Shown: piece after piece, positions 22,745-31,523 of the stretch
Layout: every line of letters starts with the position of its first letter
How positions within the stretch are numbered: the first letter of the stretch is position 1
Assembly (NCBI GenBank): GCA_020636955.1
Contig: JACJWY010000012.1
Coordinates: 21,683-85,682, forward strand
DNA length: 64,000 bases
Origin: Thermoleophilales bacterium
GTDB lineage: Bacteria; Actinomycetota; Thermoleophilia; Solirubrobacterales; 70-9
Reading direction: 5' to 3'
Translations under genes and position numbers: made by a program
The notes under the pieces: model-generated
Database searches by the model: none
Told to the model about the DNA's origin: nothing
What the model saw: the letters and a program-made list of their open reading frames with translations, nothing else

Positions 22745-24958
22745 CTAATGCGTGAGTCCCGCCTGATCCTTCTCGATGCGGTCTTCAAGGGACTCGAAGG
22801 CTGCTTCCGCCTCTTCGACCAGGATTTCGACCCGGCGGTCGGAGGCGGTGACGATGACTTCGTTTCCCCTTGCCTGGCCGATCACTTCGACCTCGACTCC
22901 CTGACCACCGAGCTTCTCGAGGTCGGTCTTCTCGCCGGCGAGGATGAACCCGCCGGGACCTTCACCGAAGAGCGCGTCTTCGGCCGAGCAGTCGCGCTTG
23001 GCGAGGACTGCGGTCAGGTGCGCGTCGCAGCCGATCCCGGAGGAAATCGCCAGTTCGGCCAGGGCTGTCGCGATGCCGCCGTCGGAGACATCGGTGACGA
23101 TGCGGATGAGGCCGGAGCGGACCGCTTCCCGGACCAGTTCGATCGCTTCCCGGACCGGATAGATCGCGACTTCGGGCAGGCCCTTGCCGAGCTGACCTCG
23201 CTGCTTCTCGAGTTCGGAGCCGGCCAGCGAGGGGTCGAAGGGCCCGACCAGGGCGATCGCGTCTCCTTCCTTCCACGGCTCGCCGGCGACTCGCGCGGGG
23301 TCCGGCAATTCGCCGACCATGCCGACCACCGGGGTCGGGTAGATCGGGCCCTGCGGGGTCTCGTTGTAGAGCGAGACGTTGCCGCCGACAACCGGCGCTT
23401 CGAGCGCCCGGCAGGCCTCGGCCAGCCCGTCGATCGAGCGTCCGAGTTGCCATGCCACTCCGGGCTTCTCGGGATTGCCGAAGTTGAGGCAGTTGGTGAC
23501 GCCCAGCGGCTCCGCCCCGACCACGGCAAGGTTGGCGGCGCATTCAAGCGTGGCCTCGATCGTCCCCTGGAAGGGGTCACAGGCGACCCGGCGGCCGTTG
23601 CCGTCGATCGCCACCGCGATTGCCCGGTTCGACTCCGGAATGTTCAGGACTGCGGCGTCGGCGGCGCCGGCCCGGTGGGCGGTGCGGGAGCCGACGATCG
23701 AGTCGTACTGCTCGAAGGCCCAGCGCTTGGAGGCGATCGAGGGCGAGGCGAGCAGGGCCAGGGCGATGTCGCTGGCCGAAGCGTTGGCCGGAATCGTTTC
23801 GCGGTTCGGGTAGGTCCACTCGGCCGGCTCTTCCGGGTTGAGGTCGTAGAGCGGGCAGCCGTCGACCAGGTCATCGACCCGGATCTCGCCTACAGTCTCG
23901 CCGTTCTTGAGGATTCGGAAGGTCGCGCTGTCGGTGACCTCGCCGATCACAGCGGAAGCCGTCTGCCACTTTGTGCAGAGGGCCAGAACCTCGTCGACCT
24001 TGTCGGGTTCGACCACAGCCAGCATCCGCTCCTGCGATTCGGAGACCATGATCTCGAAGGGCTCCATGTCTGCTTCGCGCAGCGGGACCAGTCCGACATC
24101 GATGTCGATGCCGGTGCCTCCCGCGGAAGCCATCTCGCCGGCAGATGAAGTGAGCCCGGCGGCACCGAGATCCTGGAGCGAGACCATCAAGTCTGCCGCG
24201 AGAAGTTCCTGGCAGCATTCGAGCAGCTTCGATTCCTCGAAGGGGTCGCCGATCTGGACGGTCGGCCGCTTCGCGTCGTCACCCTCGTCGAGCTCGGCCG
24301 AGGCAAGCACGGAGGCGCCGCCGATCCCGTCGCGGCCGGTTAGCGAGCCGAAGAGCACCACCTTGTTGCCGGCCCCGGCGGCCGCGGCGCGAACCATTTC
24401 ATCGGTTCGGGCGATGCCGACGCACATCGCGTTGACCAGCGGGTTCTGCTCGTAGGGCGGCTCGAAGTAGATCTCACCGCCGACCGTCGGAATGCCCATC
24501 GAGTTTCCGTAATGACCGATTCCGCGGACCACGCCATCGACCAGGTAGTGGGTGCGCTCGGTGTCCGGCTCGCCGAAGCGGAGCGAGTCGAGGATCGCAA
24601 TCGGCCGGGCGCCCAGGGCGATCACGTCGCGGAGGATTCCTCCGACCCCGGTCGCCGCGCCCTGGAAGGGTTCGACCGCGGAGGGGTGGTTGTGCGATTC
24701 GACCTTGAAGGCGATCGAAAAGCCGTTGCCGATGTCAACCGCGCCGGCGTTCTCGCCCGGACCCATGACTACACGGGGCCCTTCGGTCGGCAGATTCTTG
24801 AGCAGCTTGCGCGAGTGCTTGTAGGCGCAGTGCTCGGACCAGAGCAGCGAGAACATGGCGAGCTCGACCCCGTTCGGCTCGCGACCCATCTTCTCGCAGA
24901 TCAGATCGAATTCGTGGTCGGTCAGGCCCAGGGCAATATGTGGCTTGGGCTCGCTCAC
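22745..24958 (-). CDS. purL: FGAM synthase large subunit
   Basis: 737 residues, the small PurL type that works with separate PurQ and PurS. Converts FGAR to FGAM with ATP and ammonia from PurQ. Motifs: WSEHCAYKHSRK, GPGENAGAVDIG, SHNHPSAVEPFQGAATGVGGI and the repeated ATPase half with GGNVSLYNET. Its start overlaps the purQ stop by four bases, in the order purC-purS-purQ-purL. Confidence 0.96.
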   Translation of the reverse strand: MSEPKPHIALGLTDHEFDLICEKMGREPNGVELAMFSLLWSEHCAYKHSRKLLKNLPTEGPRVVMGPGENAGAVDIGNGFSIAFKVESHNHPSAVEPFQGAATGVGGILRDVIALGARPIAILDSLRFGEPDTERTHYLVDGVVRGIGHYGNSMGIPTVGGEIYFEPPYEQNPLVNAMCVGIARTDEMVRAAAAGAGNKVVLFGSLTGRDGIGGASVLASAELDEGDDAKRPTVQIGDPFEESKLLECCQELLAADLMVSLQDLGAAGLTSSAGEMASAGGTGIDIDVGLVPLREADMEPFEIMVSESQERMLAVVEPDKVDEVLALCTKWQTASAVIGEVTDSATFRILKNGETVGEIRVDDLVDGCPLYDLNPEEPAEWTYPNRETIPANASASDIALALLASPSIASKRWAFEQYDSIVGSRTAHRAGAADAAVLNIPESNRAIAVAIDGNGRRVACDPFQGTIEATLECAANLAVVGAEPLGVTNCLNFGNPEKPGVAWQLGRSIDGLAEACRALEAPVVGGNVSLYNETPQGPIYPTPVVGMVGELPDPARVAGEPWKEGDAIALVGPFDPSLAGSELEKQRGQLGKGLPEVAIYPVREAIELVREAVRSGLIRIVTDVSDGGIATALAELAISSGIGCDAHLTAVLAKRDCSAEDALFGEGPGGFILAGEKTDLEKLGGQGVEVEVIGQARGNEVIVTASDRRVEILVEEAEAAFESLEDRIEKDQAGLTH

Positions 24959-25728
24959 GCGCCGGCTCCGGCTGCGGCGATCGCCGGGCCCTGGAAGAGC
25001 GCGAGCCCGTCGGTCGAGCCGGCGAAGGCTTCGACCGCATGCTCGGGGTGGGGCATCAGGCCGATCACGTTGCCGGCCTCGTTGGTCACTCCGGCGATGT
25101 CATTGAGCGATCCGTTCGGGTTCTGACCCGGCGCGTAACGGAAGGCGACCTGGTTGTTCGACTCGATTTCCTCCAGCAGCTCCGGCGGGGCGAAAAAGCG
25201 GCCGGACTGATGCTTGAAGGGGATCGAGATTCTCTGGCCCGGCTCGTATCCACTCAGGAAGGGCGAGTCTGCATCGCCCACGATCAGGTCGCCCTGCCGG
25301 CAGATGAAGCGGGTCCTCTCGTTGGTCAGTAGCGCCCCCGGGAGCAGGCCGCTCTCGCAGAGGACCTGAAAGCCGTTGCAGATCCCCAGCACCGGACCGC
25401 CGGCGGCCGCGAATTCAGCCACGGCAGTCATCGCGGGAGAGAAACGGGCAATGGCCCCGGCCCGAAGGTAATCACCGTAAGAGAACCCCCCAGGCACCAC
25501 GATTCCGTCAACGTCGGAGAGATCTGTTTCCTCATGCCAGACAAGCCGAGGCGACGAGGCGGGGTCGGTGAGGTCCCCGACGACGTTTCGGGCCGAGGAG
25601 GGGGCCTCACCGACCCCGCCCCCAGCGCCCCGGGGTTCAGTAGCCAAGGCAACGGCAGCGATCTGACAGGCGTTGAGGGCATCCCGCTCGTCGCAGGATC
25701 CCGGGAACTGGAGCACGCCCCACCTCAT
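24955..25728 (-). CDS. purQ: FGAM synthase glutaminase subunit, with in-frame insertion
   Basis: Class I glutamine amidotransferase delivering ammonia to PurL. 257 residues, about 30 more than usual. GVLQFPGSCDERDALNA, WHEETDL, PGGFSYGDYLRAGAIA, the nucleophile in LGICNGFQ and the His/Glu in MPHPEHAVE are all present. Between residues about 29 and 62, where homologues have roughly 10 residues, there is an Ala/Gly-rich segment encoded in part by a 63-bp palindrome (25558-25620). The insertion keeps the frame and lies before the WHEETDL strand, away from the catalytic triad, so activity is probably kept. Confidence 0.95.
   Translation of the reverse strand: MRWGVLQFPGSCDERDALNACQIAAVALATEPRGAGGGVGEAPSSARNVVGDLTDPASSPRLVWHEETDLSDVDGIVVPGGFSYGDYLRAGAIARFSPAMTAVAEFAAAGGPVLGICNGFQVLCESGLLPGALLTNERTRFICRQGDLIVGDADSPFLSGYEPGQRISIPFKHQSGRFFAPPELLEEIESNNQVAFRYAPGQNPNGSLNDIAGVTNEAGNVIGLMPHPEHAVEAFAGSTDGLALFQGPAIAAAGAGA
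25558..25620. repeat. 63-bp palindromic element inside purQ
   Basis: Arms GGCGGGGTCGGTGAGG (25558-25573) and CCTCACCGACCCCGCC (25605-25620) are perfectly complementary over 16 nt; a T-G pair plus four further C-G pairs extend the stem to 21 bp around a 21-nt loop. The element is exactly 21 codons, adds no stop and codes for a segment absent from most PurQ proteins. Its loop, read on the minus strand, contains CGAAACGTCG, which also occurs at 5429-5438 beside the intergenic palindrome. Confidence 0.8.
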
Positions 25729-25955
25729 CCGGAGATGGTCTCGATCTCGTAGTCCTCGATCAGCGGGTTGGCGAGCAGCTTCTGGCAGAGCTCGTCGAGC
25801 TGATCGGTGTCGCTGGCGGAAAGTTCAACGATCCGGCCGATCCGGACATGCTCGATTCCGGAGAATCCGAGTGCCGGCAGCGCGCCTTCGACCGCCTTCC
25901 CCTGGGCGTCGAGGATGCCCTCCTTTGGCCGGATCAGAACCCGGGCCTGGATCAA
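25725..25955 (-). CDS. purS: FGAM synthase subunit PurS
   Basis: 76 residues. Small bridging subunit that joins PurL and PurQ. The family pattern is clear: ARVLIRPKEGILDAQGKAVEGALPALGF and VRIGRIVEL, with a C-terminal ANPLIEDYEIE. Overlaps both purC upstream and purQ downstream by four bases. Confidence 0.95.
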   Translation of the reverse strand: MIQARVLIRPKEGILDAQGKAVEGALPALGFSGIEHVRIGRIVELSASDTDQLDELCQKLLANPLIEDYEIETISG

Positions 25956-26803
25956 AGCTCCCTCCCGGTGATCCGCTCGTAGGCCTCGCGGTACTTGGCC
26001 TGGGTCTGGGCGACCACTTCCTCGGGAAGCTCCGGGGCGGGCGGGTTGTGATCCCAGCCGGCCGCGTTGGCCCAGTCCCGCACGTACTGCTTGTCAAAGG
26101 AGGGTTGGGACTTGCCAGGCTCGTACTGGTCGGCGGGCCAGTATCGGGAGGAATCAGGGGTGAGTACTTCGTCGGCCAACACGATCTCGGCCCCGGCGTA
26201 ACTGCCGAACTCGAACTTGGTGTCTGCCAGGATGATGCCCTTCTCGGCCGCATGGTTGGCCCCGTATTCGTAGATCTCGATCGAGATCCGACGGAGTTCC
26301 TCCATCAGGTGCCGGTCACCGACGATTTCGGCTGCACGGTCAAAGTCCACGTTCTCGTCGTGATCGCCGAGCTCGGCCTTGGTTGCCGGGGTGAAAATCG
26401 GTCGTGGCAGCTTGTCGGATTCCTTGAGCCCGTCCGGCAGGCCGACCCCGCAGACGGCTCCGGTCTGCTGGTACTCCTTCCAGCCGGATCCCGAGAGGTA
26501 GCCGCGGACCACACATTCGACCGGATACATCTCGAGCTTGCGAACCCGCACCGCACGCCCCGCGACTTCCTCTGGCACGTCATTGGAAAGGAAATGGTTC
26601 GGCACGATGTCGGTCGTGTTCTCGAACCAGAAATTAGACATCTGGGTCAGAACCTTGCCCTTGTCCGGAATGGCGGTCGGCATGATCACGTCGTAGATCG
26701 AGATCCGGTCGGAGGCGACGAGGAGGAGGTCATCCTCGATCTCGTAGATCTCACGGACCTTGCCGGAATTGACGAGTTTCAGGTCTTCAATCGAAGTGCT
26801 CAT
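25952..26803 (-). CDS. purC: SAICAR synthase
   Basis: 283 residues. Ligates aspartate to CAIR with ATP. Motifs: LVNSGKVREIYEI, LVASDRISIYDVIMPT, VVRGYLSGSGWKEYQ and LADTKFEFG. The start ATG at 26803 (MSTSIEDLK) is chosen because homologues begin here; the frame is open further upstream to 26866. First gene of purCSQL. Confidence 0.95.
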   Translation of the reverse strand: MSTSIEDLKLVNSGKVREIYEIEDDLLLVASDRISIYDVIMPTAIPDKGKVLTQMSNFWFENTTDIVPNHFLSNDVPEEVAGRAVRVRKLEMYPVECVVRGYLSGSGWKEYQQTGAVCGVGLPDGLKESDKLPRPIFTPATKAELGDHDENVDFDRAAEIVGDRHLMEELRRISIEIYEYGANHAAEKGIILADTKFEFGSYAGAEIVLADEVLTPDSSRYWPADQYEPGKSQPSFDKQYVRDWANAAGWDHNPPAPELPEEVVAQTQAKYREAYERITGREL

Positions 26804-26942
26804 TGGCTTCGACTCTACAACCCGCCCCACACGCAAGATGACCCCATGCGGGGCAGCTCCGCCCACACTTGCTTCTGCGGGGCGGCAGGTTGAATCCGGA
26901 GGACGGACCGGAACCCGCCCGACTTGCAGCTATCTTCCCTGC

Positions 26943-27875
26943 ATGCGAAAGGTTTTGGGGGTTCTCGCGGCATCGGTCACAGCAGGATTGCTGGCGGCGG
27001 CTCCGTCCGCGGCCGCCGTGGTCCCGGACTGCACGGGGTCCCATGTCCAGAAGACGATCTATTCCGGTCAGCCGGCGATCGAGAACCTGATCGTGGGCGG
27101 GGGCGGAGTTCTCTACACCTCGGGCGCAAGCGAGACCGACCAGAGCCTCCTGAGCGCCTTCACGAAGGGCAAGGCAGCCCCTCGAACCGTCGCCACCGGC
27201 AAGCCGGGCGGGGGCGGTCTGGCCTGGGACCGCAAGCGGTTGCTCTGGGGCTATGGCGATCTCTTCGCAAACGGTTCGGCGGGTGATCTCAACCCGACCG
27301 CGGGCCTCTACAGCGTCAACGTAAGCAGTGGCGGCAAGCGGGTCGTCTCCGACCATCTCGGAATGGCCAACGGAATCGCCCGTGACCGGAACGGATTCGT
27401 CTACGCGTCGAACAACCTCGGCCTGAAACTGGATCGCATCTCGCCCGAGGGCCAGACGCTGAACGGATGGGCGAGCCTGGGCTCCGCCAACGGGCTGACG
27501 GTCGGCAAGAATGGCCGCTACCTGTACGCCAACCAGATGTTCGAGACCCCTTCGACCATCGCCAAGATCGACCTCAAGGATCCGTCGAAGATCTGGACCT
27601 ACTTCACCTCGCCCGAGAGCGCAAATGTCCTTTTCGACGGACTCACCCATGACGCGGACAACAACCTCTACGCCGCCGTCTTCGGGAAGGGAGAAGTATG
27701 GAAGATCAGTCCGTCCCGGCAGGTCTGCGTGATCGCTTCCGGCCTCTCGCAGACCACCTCGGTTGCGATCAGCGGTGCGAAGAAGGGTTTCAAGGCGGGG
27801 AATCTTTACGCCTCCGGATTCGACGGCAAGATCGTGCAGGTAACCGGGGCAACCAAGGCCGGTTTCCCGGGCTGA
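26943..27875 (+). CDS. Secreted SMP-30/NHL-like beta-propeller protein
   Basis: 310 residues with a signal peptide (MRKVLGVLAASVTAGLLAAAPSAAA). The mature part has propeller-like blades: GMANGIARDRNGFVYASNN, GSANGLTVGKNGRYLYANQ, DGLTHDADNNLYAAVFG, the pattern of SMP-30/gluconolactonase-like proteins. A lactonase activity cannot be confirmed. Its stop overlaps the start of the pentapeptide-repeat gene (TGATG), so the two exported proteins are co-translated. Confidence 0.7.
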   Translation: MRKVLGVLAASVTAGLLAAAPSAAAVVPDCTGSHVQKTIYSGQPAIENLIVGGGGVLYTSGASETDQSLLSAFTKGKAAPRTVATGKPGGGGLAWDRKRLLWGYGDLFANGSAGDLNPTAGLYSVNVSSGGKRVVSDHLGMANGIARDRNGFVYASNNLGLKLDRISPEGQTLNGWASLGSANGLTVGKNGRYLYANQMFETPSTIAKIDLKDPSKIWTYFTSPESANVLFDGLTHDADNNLYAAVFGKGEVWKISPSRQVCVIASGLSQTTSVAISGAKKGFKAGNLYASGFDGKIVQVTGATKAGFPG

Positions 27876-28798
27876 TGAAGCGATCCGCATTCGCGTCAGC
27901 CATGGTGATCGCCGGTCTTTTCCTGGTTGTCACCGCAGCGGCAGAGGGTAAGACGGTCAACGACTGCGTGCTCAAGCAAAAGGCGAAATGCTCCGGCAAG
28001 AAACTGAACTGGCAACTCGTCTTCCACGGCAAGCTGAACGGGGCCAACTTCAGCAAGGCGAAGCTGCGCGGAGCAGACCTCAGGAGCGCCAACCTCAAGA
28101 ACGCAAACCTCAGCGGCGCCGACCTGACCGGCGCTGACCTGCGCGGAGCCTGGCTGGTCGGAGTGAAGCTGAACAAGGCGACGCTGACCGGGGCCGACCT
28201 CACCGGAGCGACCATGAACAAGGCGAACCTGAGCGGTGCCAGCGCCGAGAATGCCAGGTTCTACGGGGTGGGACTGAACCGGGCCACCATGACCAACGGT
28301 GATTTCACCAACTCGAACTTCTGGGGTTCTGATTTCACCAACGCCAACCTCAGGGGGTCGAACCAGCCCCCGCCGCCGCCACCCTTTTCGAACGAGCCGG
28401 CCAGAACCACGACCCGGTTTGTCAACGCAAATCTCTGGGGCGCCTCGCTCAGTGGCACCGACCTGACCAACGTCAACCTCGAGAACGCAAACCTCTACGG
28501 CGTTGTCGCCCAACCGGACCCGGCGAACTTCACCGGTACCCTGCTCTATTCGGCTGAACTCAGCAGCGGAATATTCAACGGATCGAACTTCACCGGGGCT
28601 TTCATGCACGCCGCGTCGATGCAGATCTCGGACTTCATCGGAGCCAATTTCACCAACGCCTCGCTGGGATCGGTGACGATCATCAATTCGAACTTCACGG
28701 GTGCCGACTTCAGCGGGGCCGATTTTCCCAACGCACTCTGGCTCCATTCGGTCTGCCCGAACGGTGTGCTCTACGACACCCTCTGTACCGGCGCCTGA
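27875..28798 (+). CDS. Exported pentapeptide-repeat protein
   Basis: 307 residues. A signal peptide (MKRSAFASAMVIAGLFLVVTAAAEG) precedes some forty A(D/N)Lxx repeats: LNGANFSKAKLRGADLRSANL, NANLSGADLTGADLRGAWL and so on, forming a right-handed quadrilateral beta helix. A proline-rich break (NQPPPPPPF) at about residue 170 divides the helix into two parts. Two Cys pairs (near the start and in VCPNGVLYDTLC) may cap it. Function unknown. Coupled to the propeller gene upstream. Confidence 0.8.
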   Translation: MKRSAFASAMVIAGLFLVVTAAAEGKTVNDCVLKQKAKCSGKKLNWQLVFHGKLNGANFSKAKLRGADLRSANLKNANLSGADLTGADLRGAWLVGVKLNKATLTGADLTGATMNKANLSGASAENARFYGVGLNRATMTNGDFTNSNFWGSDFTNANLRGSNQPPPPPPFSNEPARTTTRFVNANLWGASLSGTDLTNVNLENANLYGVVAQPDPANFTGTLLYSAELSSGIFNGSNFTGAFMHAASMQISDFIGANFTNASLGSVTIINSNFTGADFSGADFPNALWLHSVCPNGVLYDTLCTGA

Positions 28799-28825
28799 AC
28801 GACGCAGGATCCGGGCAGGCCGGAA

Positions 28826-29506
28826 TCAGGCCAGGCAGGCGGGCGGACGCCACATCAGCCACAGCCTGACCTCAGGCTCGATCTCCAGCTCCTTGAGCAG
28901 CTTGAACCCGAAGCGGGCGTAGAACGGGATGTTGCTTTCGCGCTGGGTCTCCAGCCAGCAACCGACACCTTGCCGGTCGGCCTTGGCGAGTCCGGGTTCG
29001 AGCAGCGCGCCACCGTGCCCCTGTCGCTGGGATTCGGGCGACACGGAAAGGACCGAGAGGTACCAGTGAGGCTCCTTCGGCCAGTTCGAGACGACCATCC
29101 TCTGCAGCCGGGTCGCCTTGCCGAGGTGAGGGAGACCGGCGGGCAGAAAGGGGATGCTCTCGGCCAGGGTCTCCCTGAAGCTGTGTCGCTTCGTTCCCGG
29201 CGGGTACCAGAGCACTCCTCCGGCGGCTTCCCCGTCATCTCGAAGGGAGATCCAGCCCGACCGGCGCGAAACGAAGATGTGTCTGACGACCGAGCGGTAC
29301 TGGCGCCTCTCGACCCGGGCCCGGACCCGGTCGTCCGGCAGCAGCCACATCCAGACTTCGTTGTCCTGGAATCCGCGGGCGATCGCGTCGGCCGCGGGTT
29401 TGGCCTCGGAGGGGCCGATCAGCTGGACATCGTGGCCGGAAGTCGGCCGATCACTTGCCGGGGGCAGGGTTCTCCTTCGCCCACCTGGCGATCGCCGACG
29501 AGTCAC
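28826..29506 (-). CDS. GNAT-family N-acetyltransferase
   Basis: Up to 226 residues. The acetyl-CoA loop is in LSVSPESQRQGHGGALLE (a Q/RxxGxG/A pattern), followed by GCWLETQRESNIPFYARFGFK, typical of the end of the GNAT fold. The start is uncertain: the ATG at 29506 lies inside the upstream gene by 56 bases and reads a basic low-complexity leader; homology-like sequence begins at VQLIGPSEAK, for which no ordinary start codon is visible. Substrate unknown. Last gene of the purD-purE-purB run. Confidence 0.75.
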   Translation of the reverse strand: MTRRRSPGGRRRTLPPASDRPTSGHDVQLIGPSEAKPAADAIARGFQDNEVWMWLLPDDRVRARVERRQYRSVVRHIFVSRRSGWISLRDDGEAAGGVLWYPPGTKRHSFRETLAESIPFLPAGLPHLGKATRLQRMVVSNWPKEPHWYLSVLSVSPESQRQGHGGALLEPGLAKADRQGVGCWLETQRESNIPFYARFGFKLLKELEIEPEVRLWLMWRPPACLA

Positions 29507-29741
29507 TGATCACTTCGCCGTTGTCGAGTACCAGAACCGGCACCTCGTTGGTGCCGGAAAGCTCCTTGATCTCCTTGCGGTCCTCGGCCCGGCTTTTCCA
29601 GGTCCACGGCATCATCCGGTAGCCGCGCATCTTCTCCAGTTCGTAGGTGTATCCGGCTTCGTCGAGCGCTTTGCCAGCCTTCGCGCAAGGATGCATCGCT
29701 GCCGGACCATGGGTGCCTTGACCACAGACGTAAAGCTTCAT
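29451..29741 (-). CDS. Glutathione S-transferase N-terminal-like thioredoxin-fold protein
   Basis: 96 residues: MKLYVCGQGTHGPAAMHPCAKAGKALDEAGYTYEL..., a stand-alone thioredoxin-like domain with the GST/glutaredoxin pattern NEVPVLVLDNGEVISDSSAIARW. It has single cysteines (C6, C19) rather than CxxC. It follows purB by 9 bp. Role unknown; actinobacteria generally lack glutathione, so another thiol or a non-redox role is possible. Confidence 0.7.
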   Translation of the reverse strand: MKLYVCGQGTHGPAAMHPCAKAGKALDEAGYTYELEKMRGYRMMPWTWKSRAEDRKEIKELSGTNEVPVLVLDNGEVISDSSAIARWAKENPAPGK

Positions 29742-29750
29742 GACCGGAGC

Positions 29751-31043
29751 CTAACCTTCCTGACGGATCGCTTCCAGTCGCTCGAATACCTCGGGCAGAT
29801 GGGTCAGGTACGCGCTGTAGTCGAAAATTTCGTCGAGGTCGAGTTCCGGGGCTGCCTTGCCGATCAGCTCGCGGAATGGCGGCCCGCCGTCAAACGATTC
29901 ATGGGCAGCGGCCTGGACGGTGCGGTACGCATCGTCGCGGGTCATGCCGGACTCGACCAGGGCAGTCAGCGCACGCTGGCTGAAGATCGCCCCGTTGGTC
30001 TGTTCGAGGTTGGCCGCGAGCCGGTCCACGTGGACGACCAGCCCGGAAGCTACCTGGGTGATCACGTGGTGCATGTAGTCGAGGCAGATTGTCGCGTCGG
30101 GCAGGATCACCCTCTCGGCACCTGAATGGCTGATGTCGCGCTCATGCCAGAGTGCGACGTTCTCGAGTCCGGTCTGCGCATAGCCACGAAGCAGCCTCGC
30201 CAGACCGGTCATCCGTTCGGTTCGGATCGGGTTGCGTTTGTGCGGCATGGCCGAGGATCCCTTCTGCTGTCCGGAAGCAAAGGGCTCCTCGGCTTCACGG
30301 ACCTCGGTCCGCTGCAGGTGCCGCACCTCGGTCGCAAAGCGTTCGATCCCGGCTCCGGCCAGGGCGATCGCCGAAAGCAGTTCGGCATGCCGGTCCCGCG
30401 GCACCACCTGGGTGGCGATCTCTTCCCGGGCCAGGCCGAGATTGCCCATCACCCTTCGCTCGATCGACGGCGGCACGGAGGCATAGGTCCCGACCGCTCC
30501 GGAAAGCTTTCCGCGCGCCGCCTGGGCGGTCGAACTCTCGAGCCGCCTCCAGTTCCGGTCGGCCTCGAAGGCGAAGCCGGCCAGGCGCAGCCCGAAAGTC
30601 GTCGGCTCGGCGTGGACTCCATGCGTCCGACCCATCGCCAGGGTGTCGCGGAACTCGAAGGCCCGGTCGATCAGAGCGTCACGGTATTTTTTCGCCCCTT
30701 CGACCAGGATCTCCCCGGCCTTTGTCAACTGGACCGCCAGCGCCGTGTCGAGCACGTCGGAGGAGGTCAGCCCGTAATGGATCCAGCGGCCTTCCTCGCC
30801 GATCGAGGCGGCGACCACATCGACGAAGGCGGCCACGTCGTGGTTGGTGATCTCCTCGCGGGCATTGACTTCCTCGACCGTGAAGGCGGCCCGGCCCCGA
30901 CATGCTGCCGCGGCCGCAGCCGGCACCACACCTTCCTCCGCCCAGGCGTCGGTCGCTGCCAGCTCGACGTCCAGCCAGGACTGGAATTTTGCCTGCTGGG
31001 TCCAGACCGCACCCATTTCGGGGCGGGTGTAGCGCTCGATCAT
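29751..31043 (-). CDS. purB: Adenylosuccinate lyase
   Basis: 430 residues. Cleaves SAICAR and adenylosuccinate. The fumarase/aspartase superfamily signature GSSAMPHKRNP is present, with TSSDVLDTAL and GRTHGVHAEPTTFG. Starts MIERYTRPEMGAVWTQQAKF, typical of the short bacterial type. Six bases after purE. Confidence 0.96.
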   Translation of the reverse strand: MIERYTRPEMGAVWTQQAKFQSWLDVELAATDAWAEEGVVPAAAAAACRGRAAFTVEEVNAREEITNHDVAAFVDVVAASIGEEGRWIHYGLTSSDVLDTALAVQLTKAGEILVEGAKKYRDALIDRAFEFRDTLAMGRTHGVHAEPTTFGLRLAGFAFEADRNWRRLESSTAQAARGKLSGAVGTYASVPPSIERRVMGNLGLAREEIATQVVPRDRHAELLSAIALAGAGIERFATEVRHLQRTEVREAEEPFASGQQKGSSAMPHKRNPIRTERMTGLARLLRGYAQTGLENVALWHERDISHSGAERVILPDATICLDYMHHVITQVASGLVVHVDRLAANLEQTNGAIFSQRALTALVESGMTRDDAYRTVQAAAHESFDGGPPFRELIGKAAPELDLDEIFDYSAYLTHLPEVFERLEAIRQEG

Positions 31044-31049
31044 GTGGTG

Positions 31050-31523
31050 CTAACCGGCGAGATTGATGATGCGGGTGGCGAGTACACCGGCGTTCTTGGC
31101 GCCGTCGATCGCCACGCAGGCCACCGGCACACCGGGCGGCATCTGCACCGCCGAGAGCAACGCGTCCAGACCACCGAGTGACTTGCCGAGGATCGGCACA
31201 CCGATCACGGGAAGCTCCGTGTGGGCGGCGGCGACACCGGGCAGGGCGGCCGACATGCCGGCCCCGGCGATGATCACCTTCAGGCCGCGCATCTTTGCGT
31301 TAGTGCAGTAGTCCACGACAAGTTCGGGGTCGCGGTGGGCGGACATGACCCGCACCTCGTAGGCGATGCCGGCATCCTCAAGGGCCTGGCCTGCGGGCTG
31401 CATCTTGGGCTTGTCGTTCTTCGAGCCCATGATGATCCCGACCTGGGGCTGTTCGACCTCGATTTCCTCGAAAAGCTCCTCGACCGAGGAGAGGGCTGCG
31501 GGCTGCTGGGTTTCTTCGCTCAT
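31050..31523 (-). CDS. purE: N5-CAIR mutase / AIR carboxylase-like PurE
   Basis: 157 residues, including about 25 acidic residues before the PurE core. VGIIMGSKNDKPKM replaces the usual GSxSDWxxM of class I; SAHRDPELV keeps the catalytic His; GAGMSAALPGVAAAHT and the VPILGKSLGGLDALLSAVQMPPGVPVA loop are close to class I. Without a visible purK it may act as a mutase with a distant PurK or as a carboxylase. Overlaps purD by four bases. Confidence 0.88.
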   Translation of the reverse strand: MSEETQQPAALSSVEELFEEIEVEQPQVGIIMGSKNDKPKMQPAGQALEDAGIAYEVRVMSAHRDPELVVDYCTNAKMRGLKVIIAGAGMSAALPGVAAAHTELPVIGVPILGKSLGGLDALLSAVQMPPGVPVACVAIDGAKNAGVLATRIINLAG

